Assembly: GCF_048128805.1 (NCBI RefSeq)
Contig: NC_136000.1
Span: forward strand, 11,310,354 to 11,374,353
Length of the DNA stretch: 64,000 bases
Reading direction: 5' to 3'
Origin: Centroberyx gerrardi
Lineage: Eukaryota > Chordata > Actinopteri > Beryciformes > Berycidae
A model generated the notes under the pieces. It did no database searches, was not told where the DNA came from, and was given only the letters and a program-made list of their open reading frames with translations. This document shows positions 1 to 12,500 of the stretch, piece after piece (within the stretch, counting starts at the first letter, position 1; every line of letters starts with the position of its first letter). The position numbers and the translations under genes are program-made.

Positions 1-787
1 CTGAATATTTTGACTTTTTCTGTGTGGAAAAAGATAATAACACCTTATACATCATTCACTGGGCTATTCACATCTTTTTAACCATGAAATTACAAAAAAT
101 TATTAAATGTTTTAATTAATAATGAAATGTATTATGAGAATAACTTATGCTTTGAAAGAATAATTATTTTCACTCACCGGTCTTTATCAACAACACATGA
201 CAGAACAAGGAGATAAAAAGGATAAAACATTAGTTGATTTAATATAAAAATCCCATACATAATGACTGAACTTTGGCTCGGCTTAAGTCAATCAATACTC
301 ACCCCTCAGACATGCCTGCAGCTTACAGTGCCTGCGGAGCGGAAACATCACAACTTTTTGAATCATTCTTAATTTTGAGAAATTGTTACAACACATTACA
401 GTGATTTTTAACACAAATCCCACTGAGTTTTGACCAGCTTAAATAATTATGAGTACTTATCAAACTCAATAATCTCTCTTGGCAGTTTATGCTGTTGGGT
501 AATCAATGTAATCAACAACTTTAATAGATTTATTTAGGTTTAATTATCCCCAAGGGCTCTCAGACACATTTCAGTATGCCTCCAGCACTGGATAATGCTC
601 CCTATTGTTATCAAAGGCCTAAGTGGAGATTGTTGTGCAGCTATATTTGTCCACATTGCCCCCATGCTTTCCTATGTCCCAGCAGCTGTGGCCTTGATGA
701 TGCCAGAGAAAGCCTAGTAGCAGAAAGGTTTGGCAGCCATGAGAGGAACAACAAAGAACCTGTGCAGACTGTGAGAATGATCTAAAG

Positions 788-941
788 CAGCGGATCTCAG
801 TCCCACAGCACTGCTGTACTATCTTACCAGGAAGTGAATTACATTCACCTTGAATGCCAGGCCTAAGTCAGTCCCTGATTAGATGGCTAGAATGAAAACC
901 AGCAGGACTGTGGGTCCGCGGACCAGGATTGAGAAGCACCG
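788..941. mobile_element. hAT-type MITE, 154 bp
   Basis: A short non-autonomous DNA transposon. The left end reads CAGCGGATCTCAGTCC and the right end carries its imperfect inverse, GGACCAGGATTGAGAAGC. It is flanked by near-identical 8-bp duplications, ATCTAAAG on the left and ATCTAGAG on the right (7 of 8 match), which is the target-site length of the hAT superfamily. It has no coding capacity. Confidence 0.7.
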
Positions 942-977
942 ATCTAGAGTATCTGTTTGTTCATGTCTCCTTCCCTG

Positions 978-1352
978 TAGGGATGGGGCTTTATCTCACA
1001 ATAAGATTAGATACGCGATATGGGGTTCACAATTCGATACAACCACAATACGATGTAATAAATAAAAGTTCAGTGACAACAAAGTATGACTATTATGTTT
1101 ATTTCTAAGCCACAAATCTTTCTAGCAATGGCATTGGCTCGCTAGAATGTAAACAGCAATTTAAAATGCCATTACAATGTGCAAATAATATAATTTGGGT
1201 GGAGAGCTTGTGAAATTTCGATGGAAAAGCTATCTCAATTGTGATTAATACGGCAGAATACAATGTATCACGATTTGTTTTTCTGCCCCATGATACCTAT
1301 TGTCACATTTTTGTATTGCAATATTGAATTTCGATATATCGTCCTATCCCTA
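978..1352. mobile_element. hAT-type MITE, 375 bp, perfect 8-bp TSD
   Basis: The ends are TAGGGATGGGG and CGTCCTATCCCTA, imperfect inverted repeats. The copy is bounded on both sides by the identical 8-mer CTTCCCTG (970-977 and 1353-1360). The interior is AT-rich with repeated CGATA/TATCG motifs and no open frame. The 8-bp duplication and TAGGG terminus point to a non-autonomous hAT element; the perfect duplication suggests a fairly recent insertion. Confidence 0.8.
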
Positions 1353-1360
1353 CTTCCCTG

Positions 1361-4031
1361 TCTCTCTTTCTTTCTCTATCACGTCTTTCATTCTCCTCTC
1401 TGTCTCTCTCTCACACATTACATTACTTAATGTATCTTATACATTTTAACCTGGACAATATAATGACATAACAGATGGAGCGGTTAGAGCAGAATAAAAG
1501 CAGGCCCATGCTGCTGACACAACACGGTAATATATCCAAGTTAAACTAAGCCAGTGTGACAAGGTGCGAAAGTCAAGGTAAACTAGCAAAGCAGCAGATG
1601 ATTTTAGGAAGCTTGCAGCCTTGCTCCTCATCTAGAAGGTTGCCAGTTCATACGAGCAAGCCATCATCACCTATCACCCCGGCTTTTTGGCCACCCTGAT
1701 GGGTCAAGTGTGTTGTTACCAGGAGGGGTGTAAGCCTCAAGTTACATTTCCTCACTTAGGGATCAAGAGATCAGCGGGGGAACAGAGGTGGCGTACGAGT
1801 CGAAGCCGCAGAGCCGTGCTCGAGGAGTTGCTTTAAGACCACGACAAAAGCAGTTGCATAGCAGGGATTCCCTCACAGAAATACCAGCCACTATCTGTGT
1901 CAGGGCCACATTGATATGTATATATATATGAATCTTCACTAATCCCTGTATTAAAGCCAGGCTCCACCTGCCGCAGACTAACATATAGCTGTAGACACAC
2001 TTAGGTAACTGGACTGAGGGATCCGTTAGTCTCTTAGTCTTGTAAAATCACACCCTAAAGTTGTCCAGGTTAATGTCTATTATAAATCTGATTGACTTTT
2101 ATTTTCTTGTGATAAATAACTTCTCAGTATAGCCGTGCGCTGACTGGCATAGCTTGATTATTGTATCAAACTTACCTTAAAGGAGAGGGCAACCAGAGAG
2201 GGTAACGGCAGTGGTAAGGGAGGAAAGGAAAATGCACTTTATAATTTTTAGTGAAAGATTTATGTATTAAAGCCTCATGTGAATGGCTCACTAAAATAGA
2301 CTGCCTGCTACGCCTCTCCTCCTGACATTTGCTACACCACATTGCAACACTTTTTGATTTGTCCCCATCCCGTGACACATCTATTTCATGTGGTTGTGAT
2401 GCACGAGGGCTCACCTCACACATCGCCAACACACACACATGCAATACATAGCCAAACCACCTGAGACGGGCTTTACATATCACATTGTGTACCATTATAC
2501 TCCATGACAGCTGAGTTCTTCTAATAACACTGCAGATATCCATGACTCAGAACATGTTTGTCAGTAATTTTTGTGTCTTAGAGTGTTATGAATGGATGTT
2601 ATGGAGCACTATATGGCAAAAGCTAACATCAGAGACCACCTGTTTCAAGTTTGTATGTTCATGTAAATTTAATAAGTTGCTGAGACAAAAGGCTTATACG
2701 TGTTTTGGGGAAATTCTGTGTTCTCCACAGGGCAAATTGGTGCAAGAATATACAAATTGACCAGTGTACATCTAGTGCGTCAGTGACCTTCAGCACAGAT
2801 AATCCTCTTGGCAAAAACCCGAGCACTGCACGTCACATTACAACAGAGTGTAACTAACTAAATGAAAGTGTATTTTTACATTAACGATTTGGATCAAGGT
2901 AAAGCACAGACTCCTGGACTGGAATGTGCTGTGACACAATGCTCACACAGAGGAGGGATCAAACACAACCTCCTCTGTTCTGGTCAGATTTCAGTGGCAG
3001 ATGTCAGTCTGTCTCGGTGTTATGTAAACTGACACGGCCATAGGAGACAGTAACACCGGAGCAACGTGACAGGAATTAACGCGTAGCCACGGCTGCAGTT
3101 TTCTCCTTACAAGCTAAGCCGTGATAATCAAACAGTGAATAGCTGAAGGTTTGATGCTCCTGGTCTCTCTGTTGCCTTTATGTGTTGATCCTCTGAACAA
3201 AGTCTTAACTGTTCTCTTATTCTTTGGGGATATTGAGGCAGTACTTCGGTTATCTTTGTAAATATTATCTGTGACTCTAACAGGTTAGGCTGGAGGTTAA
3301 TATGTACTTCAAGCAAGTTGTGCAAAATGATAATTAAGCATTTTGAATAAGGCTTCATGCACAATTCTAAAATGTCTGAGTTTGACCAAAGACAGAACTT
3401 TGTATAAACATCAGAAAGGGTTAGGTACTTATAAAATAACATTTTGTCTTGGGCAGCATCTCAATATAAGCTAATTTCCAAACACAGAAGTGCAATTTAC
3501 ATGAACAGGAAATTTACTACCAGTAAATTTGGTCACTGCTGCCCTCCAGTGATTGTTAGATGTTACGACACATTGGTTTGCAATTTGCACCAATTTGATT
3601 TTCAACAAAATGCTACAAGAGGGAAAAATAAATGCTACATATTTATCAAAGAATTATGTGCAAAATAGCTGCAGCTTACAGAGCAATGTATTAGTTTTAG
3701 GTGATGCTCCTCATGAGAATGGAAACTGAAACTCACAGCTGGTAAGAGCTTCCTTCCTGTGAATTCAGATGCCAATGCTTGATAAATTCTAATGAATTCA
3801 CATTGGCTTGAAATTAGGTTTCACTGAGGCTTCTCTCTCTCTCTCTCTCTCTCTCTCTTGATGCACAAAATTTTCAAGTGGAGTTGAATTATACCATTTT
3901 ATCTTGATCCCTCTGTAGTTACAGCACTGTGAATATTTTCCACCTGTTTTGGGGAACTAGTACAGAATGATCTGTGTTCCTTTTTTCTATTTTTGTTTGA
4001 CTGCTGGACTGACTGTGTCATCTCCTCTCAG
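1361..4031. other. Gene-poor stretch upstream of the IL-17 receptor exons
   Basis: No coding exon could be supported here on either strand. The signal-peptide exon of the downstream IL-17 receptor should lie here or left of the window, but no ATG plus hydrophobic segment plus donor was convincing. A (CT)n run of about 29 bp sits at 3831-3859. Confidence 0.5.
3831..3859. repeat. (CT)n microsatellite
   Basis: A near-pure CT dinucleotide run, 170 bp upstream of the first recognised IL-17 receptor exon. Confidence 0.9.
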
Positions 4032-7000
4032 GATTCTGGACAAGCGTCTGGACTGCAATCAACAGGTGGTGATTAGATGCTGTTGTATGTCAACACAAAA
4101 GATAAACTAAGGCTAAATTAGTTATTAAAGTAAATTGAAGAATATTTACAGTATTGGCTTCACTATGTCTCTGTACTCCAAAGGCTTAACTGTGACATTT
4201 TTTCCAGGGTATTCAATGCAGTGCTCAAATTAGTAAGTGTCCTATAGTTTTTTTTTTTATTACGCTATCTGCTGGTTATTTCTCTTTACATTGAAAAAGC
4301 AGGCACATAAAATTCACATATTCACATACACACACTAGGGTTTAACCAATATGGGTTTCTGAACGCTGATACAAGACAATATTTTTGTACTGAAGCTGCT
4401 TCTAAGCTGTTTTCATGCCAAAACATTACAAGGATTCAATGTTTCCCCCAGAACTTTATTCTTTACAAGGTGGAAAAGTCTCTGAAACAGCATTTAGACC
4501 ATCATGTGACACTAAAATTCTCCATAAATGAAGAATTAACTTACAAAAAACATGACTGGGCAATTAAATGAATAAATAAAATGTCCAAAAGGTTTTACAG
4601 GCTGTTTTTATGTAGCTGTTGTCAGGGAGGAACCTCCATCGTACCAGTGGTGGACAACATGACCGACCGATATTTCAGCAAACCGATATATTGGTCTAAC
4701 CCATGTGCACATATGTACTTATTATTTTTCTTTTCACGTGAAAATGTAATTCTAATTTTAAGTTTATGTGATTCATCTGGCCACACAGACTTACACATCA
4801 GTCAAAAGTATTCACAACATAATATTTCACCAAATGCCAGATAACTGCTCAGACAAAGGCATGGTTGTGCCCAGACACCTCGCTCCTACCGGCCCAGAGT
4901 GGGGTGCAGAGCGCGTGGGAGTCGGGACGGACGAACACGGGCCTCTTCCTGTTTTGAATGTGACATGGAGAATACTGTCAAATGGTAACAAGTACTATAA
5001 TCTGCAATTCTGTGAACAAATGGTGTACAGTTCATTTTGTTATCTACCGTGTTAAAACATAATACTTTGTTATTATTGTTTATTCTAGTTTACACTTTAA
5101 AATGCATCAAATGAAAGGTGGGAAGAACTGGTCTGGGTCTTTCATTAGAGGTAGATAGCAGACAGACGTTGCATTTTGAATTAGCAGAAAATGCAAACTC
5201 TCTTCTATCCACAGGAGGGATATTCAAGCTAAAGGGATCAGAGATAAATATTCTGGATGAAACTACAAATCAAAGTATGTGTGTGCAATATCATTTCAAG
5301 ATGAACCGCCAGCTGAATCTCGCCAATACCAGGGTAAGACTGCAAAAAACCTTATATCAGTACACAGTATATTTATATTATCTATGTTAGACACCTGAGA
5401 CTTTTTCTGTTTTAGTGGACATTCTCATTGGATGGACTTGTGGTGGACCCTGGGAATACATATTTGGTGTCAGTCTTTAATTTGCCAGAACCTGACAATG
5501 GACATTACAGGATTAGCAAACCAATTACGATCCCAGGTGAGATAGAAACTGGTGTTCAACTGTTTTTCTGGTGTCATCAAACTATTTTTCTGGAGCCATG
5601 GATGGAGCATGGTACTGGAAACAACAGAGAGATGTGTGCCAGATGATGCAAGACGCTAATTTTATTGATTCTATCTTCTTATTGTGTTCAGGTAATAATA
5701 TATTGTGTGCTTATATTAGAAATGTAATTGATGAGGTATCGTCACCATAATGCATTGATGCTTGCGCTACTTTGATCTACAGTTTCACTGATTGGAAAAC
5801 CATATGCCATAGTTTATCAGCGATTTATGTTGATGCTTGATGCTTCTTGTAAAATCCATCTGAATCATTCTAATCCGCATGTTGTATCTACTATCACGGC
5901 CAGGATGTGATGACTGGAGGATCCGAGAGGCCCAGATGTGTTTGGAGAACGGTAAAGTTTGACTTGCATCTGACATGAATTTTAATGGGGCGCTGTAAGG
6001 GATCTAGAACCATCTGGGCATTGTGCTCTGTATGTTTTGTTATTTCAGGCAGCCTCTGGGAGCCTCACATGACTGGAGCTGTGTCAGTCGATAAGAGACA
6101 TAAAATGATGTCCATCGCTGTGGTTTTTGATGCAGCAAAGTATTCAGAGAGATACCAAGTCTTCATTCAGAGCCATGGTTTCCTCTACTCAAAGAATGTC
6201 TCAAAGGTATCGTCCTCTATCTGTCAGTTGGCTACTTGTTGATCACAAAAGTAATCATGTTGTGAGAGGTGGTGTACACTGCCACCATATGGTTTGCTGC
6301 CTGTATAGCTCACTGTAGACAGAGTGCAGGTAGGCTGTCAGAATTTATTTTCTTACCTTTTTTATACGATTCAACAACTAGGAGAACAGGACGTCACTGA
6401 ATGTGACCTTTGAGTTGGCCATATGGCAGCTCTCACAATGTGAAATGCTGTTTGTGGTGAGTTTCATTTTGACTTAATGTTCCATCATTACACTTTATAA
6501 TGTCGATCTTAAGAGTTGATGCATGTTATCAAAAGTCCAAATAGAAACCTGTACCATAAAACTTACCATGGTAATATTTTGCTTACCCCAAAGATTCAGC
6601 CATTTTTTATACGGTGCAAGAATGACTGTTTGCGTCCCAAGAAAATGTTTAATTACTGCCTCTGTAAGTAAGATATTTGTCACATTTAATGAACATATTG
6701 TGCACAAATGTAAATAATCTTTCATTTAATATTTATATTCACTTGCACAGGTATTCAGCTGATTTTATGTCATGTTTTATTTTAGATTATTCCAAGCCAC
6801 CACCACGCACTTTGATCATAAAGGCAACTTTGGGACTGGTCGTAATTGGCAGTTGTCTTGCTTATTTGCTGTGGAGAGCATCTCATAAAGGTTTGCCTTC
6901 TTATAAATGCACCATATTGAACTGAAAACACAACTTGAATAGAAAATTAAGCAAAGCATCTTTCTCTTAGATCCTGCCAACAAATCCTCAGCTGCTGCCA

Positions 7001-7848
7001 AAGACGAACCCAAGGGAATCCAAGTGCAAGGGAGAAAAAGAGTCCTCATCATCTACTCCCTCGACCACGCTTTGTACAAAAACATTGTTCTCAAGCTTTG
7101 TGCCTTCCTAGCGACTAAATGTGGCACTGAGGTGGTCCTGGATCTGCTGGACTCTGCCAGGCTGGGAGTGTTGGGCAGTGTCCAGTGGTTAGACTGGCAC
7201 AGAGAGCAAATAGAAAGCTCTTCAGACAAGATATTAATCCTGTGCTCAAAGGGAGTACAAGCCAAATGGAAAGCCATGTGTGGCGACAAACCAGTTTTTT
7301 TGAGAGAGGATGACCAGTCACCAGTGGGTGACATGCTCACCCCAGCCCTCAGCCTCATGGTACCCCGTTTTGTCCGATCTGCATCCTTTCAGAAGTACAT
7401 AGTGGCTTACTTTGACGATGTTTGTTCAGAGGAGGATGTCCCTATGCCATTCAACATCACAGTGCGATACAAGCTGATGAAACAGTTCGAGGAGCTCTTT
7501 TTTCGAATCCTGGACATTGAAAAGCATGAACCAGGCAGAGTGAATTACATCGAAGGGCTAGCAGATGACGAGTATTATCAGTGTCCCTCAGGCAGAGCCT
7601 TGCGGGATGCCATCAAGGCTTTCCATGAGTATCAGCTGGAGCATCCAAGCTGGTTTGAAGATGAACTAGTGAAGCACTCAGAGTCGGAGATCGGCGAGAC
7701 CTCAGCCGAGATCCACAATGACAATGCAAAAGCAACCAAGAACCTCATTACTCATCGTGTGCTTGACCACACCCGAGTCATCAATCATGTGAAAACACAG
7801 CAGAGTGATTACAGTGTAAACAACACAACCCTTCACATGGACGAATAA
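4032..7848 (+). CDS. il17ra: Interleukin-17 receptor A-like protein (il17ra), 5' end missing
   Basis: Single-pass receptor subunit for IL-17 family cytokines; its intracellular SEFIR domain recruits the adaptor Act1 (known for the family). Exons by splice sites and phase: 4032-4065, 4208-4232, 4841-4984, 5215-5333, 5416-5536, 5904-5951, 6049-6206, 6382-6456, 6594-6663, 6786-6890 and 6971-7848; phase closes throughout, giving about 591 residues. The ectodomain carries IL17RA-type motifs: NNCSDKG, the VVDPGNTY segment, GSLWEPHMTG, and IQPFFIRCKNDCLR, which aligns with human IQPFFSSCLNDCLR. Exon 6786-6890 encodes the membrane segment (ATLGLVVIGSCLAYLLW). The last exon holds the SEFIR domain from RKRVLIIYSLDHALY through the CGTEVVLDLLD region and PGRVNYIEGLADDEYY to about HPSWFED. 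After that only about 50 residues remain, far fewer than in human IL17RA. The exon for the signal peptide was not found, so the true start is unknown. Confidence 0.9.
4336..4703. mobile_element. Probable MITE in an il17ra intron
   Basis: The left end TAGGGTTTAACCAATAT is mirrored at the right by ATATTGGTCTAACCCA. The copy lies in the intron between the 25-nt exon and the exon at 4841. No clear target duplication was found, so the superfamily is uncertain (hAT-like termini). Confidence 0.5.
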
Positions 7849-8865
7849 CTCAGAATGCGCATGTGAAATGAGTTCAACCCCCTTAATGTTGAGGAGACTC
7901 AAGAAAATGTCCATCATCCAGTTTGGTGCAATGGCCTTAGCGTCTTGAGAAGTGGAAGCTCTCCATTGCTTGAGGAAAATGTCAAGTGCTGTCCTTGACT
8001 CATGCAGTTTGATGAGTGGCACAATATCATCACAACAACAGAAATCTGCTGAGAGAAATCCATGTGAAACCACAGATTTACCTATCAAAGACACAGCTGG
8101 TAATTTATGTATTCAGCTTCCCACTGGATACAGAAAGATATTGAATGGTAACCATGAAATACAGACTTCAATGTACAGCTTAAAAAGGAATATATATGTG
8201 GACATTTTGTACCCATGTGATGTAATTCTTTATGATGTGATTCTTTAATGGTTCTGTTTGTTTGTGTTGTGCCATACGTTTGCTTTTCCTCATAGCTGCT
8301 TTGCAGTATTTTTGTAAATTGCCATAATGTTGAATATCACTTGCTTTCACTCAGAAGAGAATCCCCCAATAGGTTTAGAGACCATGGAGATCTGTGGTTG
8401 ATGCTTGAAAGCTGTGTAAACACAATGTTCAGGTCAAAGTTCAGCCTTCTGGGCAAAGTTTCTATAGCATTTGTGTTGCACCGCAGAAGGTAAGCACTAA
8501 ACTGTGTTGTGGAAATACACTTTTCTTTTTAAATGAGCAGATCAAATTCAGTGTGACATTCACTTTGTGCACTTTGGGTATTTTGGTGTAATGGAAGTTA
8601 TCTGTCAACAGGTGAATGATCTCCTTATTGAATAGCATGTGTGTGTGTGTGTTGTTTTTTTTTAGAAATTTGTTAGTGTTTATATATTTTAAACACTTAA
8701 CAAACTTTTAACACGATTTATATTTGTCTTTAGATTGATATAGATTTTCAGATAGGATTTTATGTGAAATTTTATAGGCGCTTTTATTTATGAAAAGTTT
8801 GGTTATGAGTTTCTGTTCCTCTGTGATGTGACTTAAGATTAAAGACTGTGTTAAAGTTGCATTTT
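7849..8865 (+). other. il17ra 3'UTR with ATTAAA signal
   Basis: No coding exon follows the TAA at 7846-7848. A variant polyadenylation signal ATTAAA lies at 8838-8843 in AT-rich DNA, a plausible transcript end. A short (TG)n run lies near 8638-8652. From there to 9572 nothing was recognised except the putative promoter and 5' leader of the next gene. Confidence 0.45.
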
Positions 8866-9572
8866 TGGCACTGAATAAGTTATCTTAAGTGAATTCTTTG
8901 GCTTTTCTCTGTTTGTCTCTGCAAATAAGTCACTGACCTCGTAATGCATTGGTGTATTTGGTGCATAAATGCAGTGAAGAAGGGAAAAGATAAGAGCGTA
9001 GACCCCCTCACCTCTCTTAGCAGTGTTTCATCATGGTGCTAACAGCTCTGGAATGTGGGTGTCAGATTCTGAGAGTGGCCCCAAAAGGGGGGTGGTGGGG
9101 ATTTGTCCCAACTAACTGGAGCAGAGAAAATCCTCACAATGGCTGAATTGGATTGCTGCCTTGCAGTGACGGAAAACACACTGCAGGGTTTGATGCAACC
9201 GGGGAGCCAGGGCTGACTAATTTGATTTTTCCAACATGAAACTGAGGTAACATTCTTACCTTGTTTTAATTTTGACATGCACATCCAGCTTGGTCTACAC
9301 AGAGTTAAAGTTAGAAATATAGGTGGAAACGGTTAGGGATAGAAGTGAAGAAAGGAAGCTATGGCGCCTGACGAGGAGGCTACTGGAGAGGAAACAGTAT
9401 AGGCTTTGGTAGGCCTTTATCTGGCATAGCAGTGTCAGACTGCTTCAGTGAAACACAATTGATTTGCAAAGTTGATGGGAAAATAAGGAGCAGCTGACCC
9501 TGTTTTTCAGGGTACATTTTGAAATGTGTTTATGTTGTTTTCAGGGTTTCCCTGGGAAAATCTGAACTGAGA

Positions 9573-12500
9573 ATGCTGAAGAGAGTCTCTGCACATCTTT
9601 TGAGACGTGGGATTTCAACATTTGAAAGCAAAAATGGTAAATGCATCCATTCAAGCTAACTTATATGAAATATACATCATACATACAATCATAATGTCAT
9701 AAACATTGTTCATGCTTTATGAATATATACCAATGGCTCTCAAAATTCACCATGGCGTCTTTTCTTAGACAGACTCTTCAGAGTTCATCCATCAGTATCA
9801 CAGGCGCTGGCAGAAAACAGACCAGTGGTTGCACTGGAGAGCACTATCATCACACATGGCATGCCCTATCCACACAACCTGAGGTAGCCTGAGTCACCTT
9901 ACTTCACTGTAACCGGCCCTCAAGTGTCTGCAATCTCTGATAACAACAGCTGAGCTGATGTTTGTTTCAATCATTTATAGTGAGATGTTTACCTACCACT
10001 GTTTCATCCAGCACAGCAAAGGAGGTGGAGGCCATAGTTCGGGCAGAGGGAGCCACTCCAGCCACGGTCGGAGTGATTCAGGGCAAAGTCCATGTGGGTC
10101 TGTCAACAGAGGAGCTGGACCACCTCGCCCGCAGCAAGACATCTCTCAAAGTGTCCCGCCGTGATCTGCCCTATGCCATTAGCAAAGTGAGACGTCAATA
10201 CTTCAATCTAAAATCCAAATCTCAAATTAATCTCTACCTAAAATACATGAAAACTGGCTTGGTACTAAGAGTAGTCTCATCCTCTTCGATTGAGTCTGTT
10301 ACCCATTTAGCATCAATTTGGCATCAATTTTGTTTTCTCAGGGTCTCTCTGGGGGAACCACTGTGTCCGGTACCATGATAGCGGCGCACAGAGCCGGCAT
10401 CCCCGTCTTTGTCACAGGTGGCGTTGGAGGAGTGCACAGGGATGGGGAGAACAGTAAGTTGACCGGCACAACATCTTACTTTGAGTACCATAATGATTAT
10501 ATGAGGGCATGGCATTCCTATCAAGTAAATGATTATTCCTCCAGGTCTGGATGTCAGTGCAGATCTGACAGAGCTGGGCAGGACTCCCATTGCTGTCGTC
10601 TCCGCTGGGGTCAAGTCTATTCTGGACATCGGCCGCACCCTGGAGTTCCTCGTAAGAATAATGAGATTATTTTTAAGAATAGTGTAGCTACAATGGCAGA
10701 GATTTCTCCTTTATTTGGTTTGACTGGGCACTTTAGCCAGCCAAATATTTGTAATCAATCTTTATGTGTGACTTTCATTACAATTCCAGTAGCAACAGTA
10801 TTTTTTTCTGCCTTTTATCCTTTCTCAGGAGACGCAGGGTGTGTGTGTAGCCACCTATGGGACGTCAAAGAATTTCCCAGCATTCTTCTCTCCACAAAGC
10901 GGATTCACTTCCCCGTACCATGTCTGCAACCCCGAGGAGGCAGCAGAACTCATTGGTATATCAACACCTTCAGACACTGTTAGTTTCCTTCAGACTTAAC
11001 ACACCCATGTCAAGATGCAGCGCGTAATACAACTTAATTTTGCAGAGCTCAGATCTTTACAAATAACGCAGTATGTTTATGTCTGTGTTTTGTGTCTTTC
11101 AGCGGGCACTCTGTCGCTGGGTCTCCAGAGTGGCGTCCTGTTAGCTGTGCCCGTCCCAGAGCAGCATGCAGCAGCAGGCCAGCAGATAGAGGAAGCAATA
11201 CAGACTGCTGTGGCAGAGGCCAGGTAAGCAAAGTGTTAACATGTGGCATTGGCTTTGAGGCCCTGTAATCTGCTGTCATGTTCTCTTCTACAGCCTTTTT
11301 CTGTCTTTGATAGCACAGCTCAGATGATTCCTATCAGACTTTCTGTGTTTACGTCTCCCAGAGAAAAAAATATCACTTCCTCTTCTCTTTCTGATTCACT
11401 CAGTGCTAAAGGTATCAAAGGCAGAGATGTGACACCCTTCATTCTTCAAAAGGTCAATGAGCTGACTGAAGGAAAGTCCCTTCAGGCTAGTATCCTTCTA
11501 AAATCGGAATTAATGAGAAGCCGTGGCAGAGAAAGTGATCATATCAACTTCTCAGAATCAGAAAAAAGTCTACAAAGCGTTGACATATTATGAGAAGAAT
11601 GTTGAAACCGGATGGCCCATTAGACCCACTATTGATGACCTTTGACCTGTGTTACAGCTAAACTGATTATCCTTAACCTGCTATGTTCAAAGACATTGCA
11701 CTGATTCATAACAACGCTAAGGTGGGCAGTCAGATAGCCTGCGCACTGTCAAAACAAATGAATGGGAGAAAGTTGAGACGCACCACTCACCATCTTGGAA
11801 AGCACTCTTCAGACTCACAGTCAAATATTGTGAGTATTAATAAGACTTACAGTATGATGGACTTGTTTCCAAGAGCGAAGAAATTTATGTTGAATGTTTA
11901 CTGCACATATGGCACAACACAGTACCTATGATGCTGTTCTGTCACAGGTTGTCATAGGAGGAATAAATGTGGATTTTATTGCTAAAGGAAAAACGGACAA
12001 GCTTCTAGTAAGTTTTCATCTGCAACAAGCATTTATCCACAATCCTGTAGGTCATGTAAGCCAAGTTATTACGAATTCTGAGAACACTTTTCATCTTTTC
12101 TCAGTTTGGACAGACTAGCCCAGGAAGTGTCTGTCAGTCATTTGGGGGCGTAGGACGGAACATTGCTGGTTGGTTTTCATCTGATTATACATGTGAAAAG
12201 TTTCCTATCAATAATCTGAATCTGATTATTTTTACGTCAATGTCCTCGGTTATGTTTTCCTCCAAGACTCTCTGAGTCGATTAGGCCACAGACTTCTGTT
12301 CATCTCTGCCATTGGAACTGACTCTCACAGTGATGCAGTGTTGCACTACTGTAAACACATGGTATGTGAGTAGCAACAAATGTTCACTATCACTAAGCAT
12401 AATTAACATCCCTTTTACTTGCATATTTAGATGTTAAACTGTTGCCTATTTTTCTTATTTCTGTAAGAACACTAGAGGTGTGGCCAGGCTTGAGGAGCAA

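Noticed and set aside
2172-2543. 123-codon frame with ARLRWFGYVLH, recalling a LINE reverse-transcriptase tail
   Set aside because: Only about a dozen residues are suggestive; no neighbouring reverse-transcriptase motifs were found.
10318-10983. 221-codon frame on the plus strand
   Set aside because: It runs through exons 4-6 and their introns of the PsuG-PsuK gene in the wrong frame.
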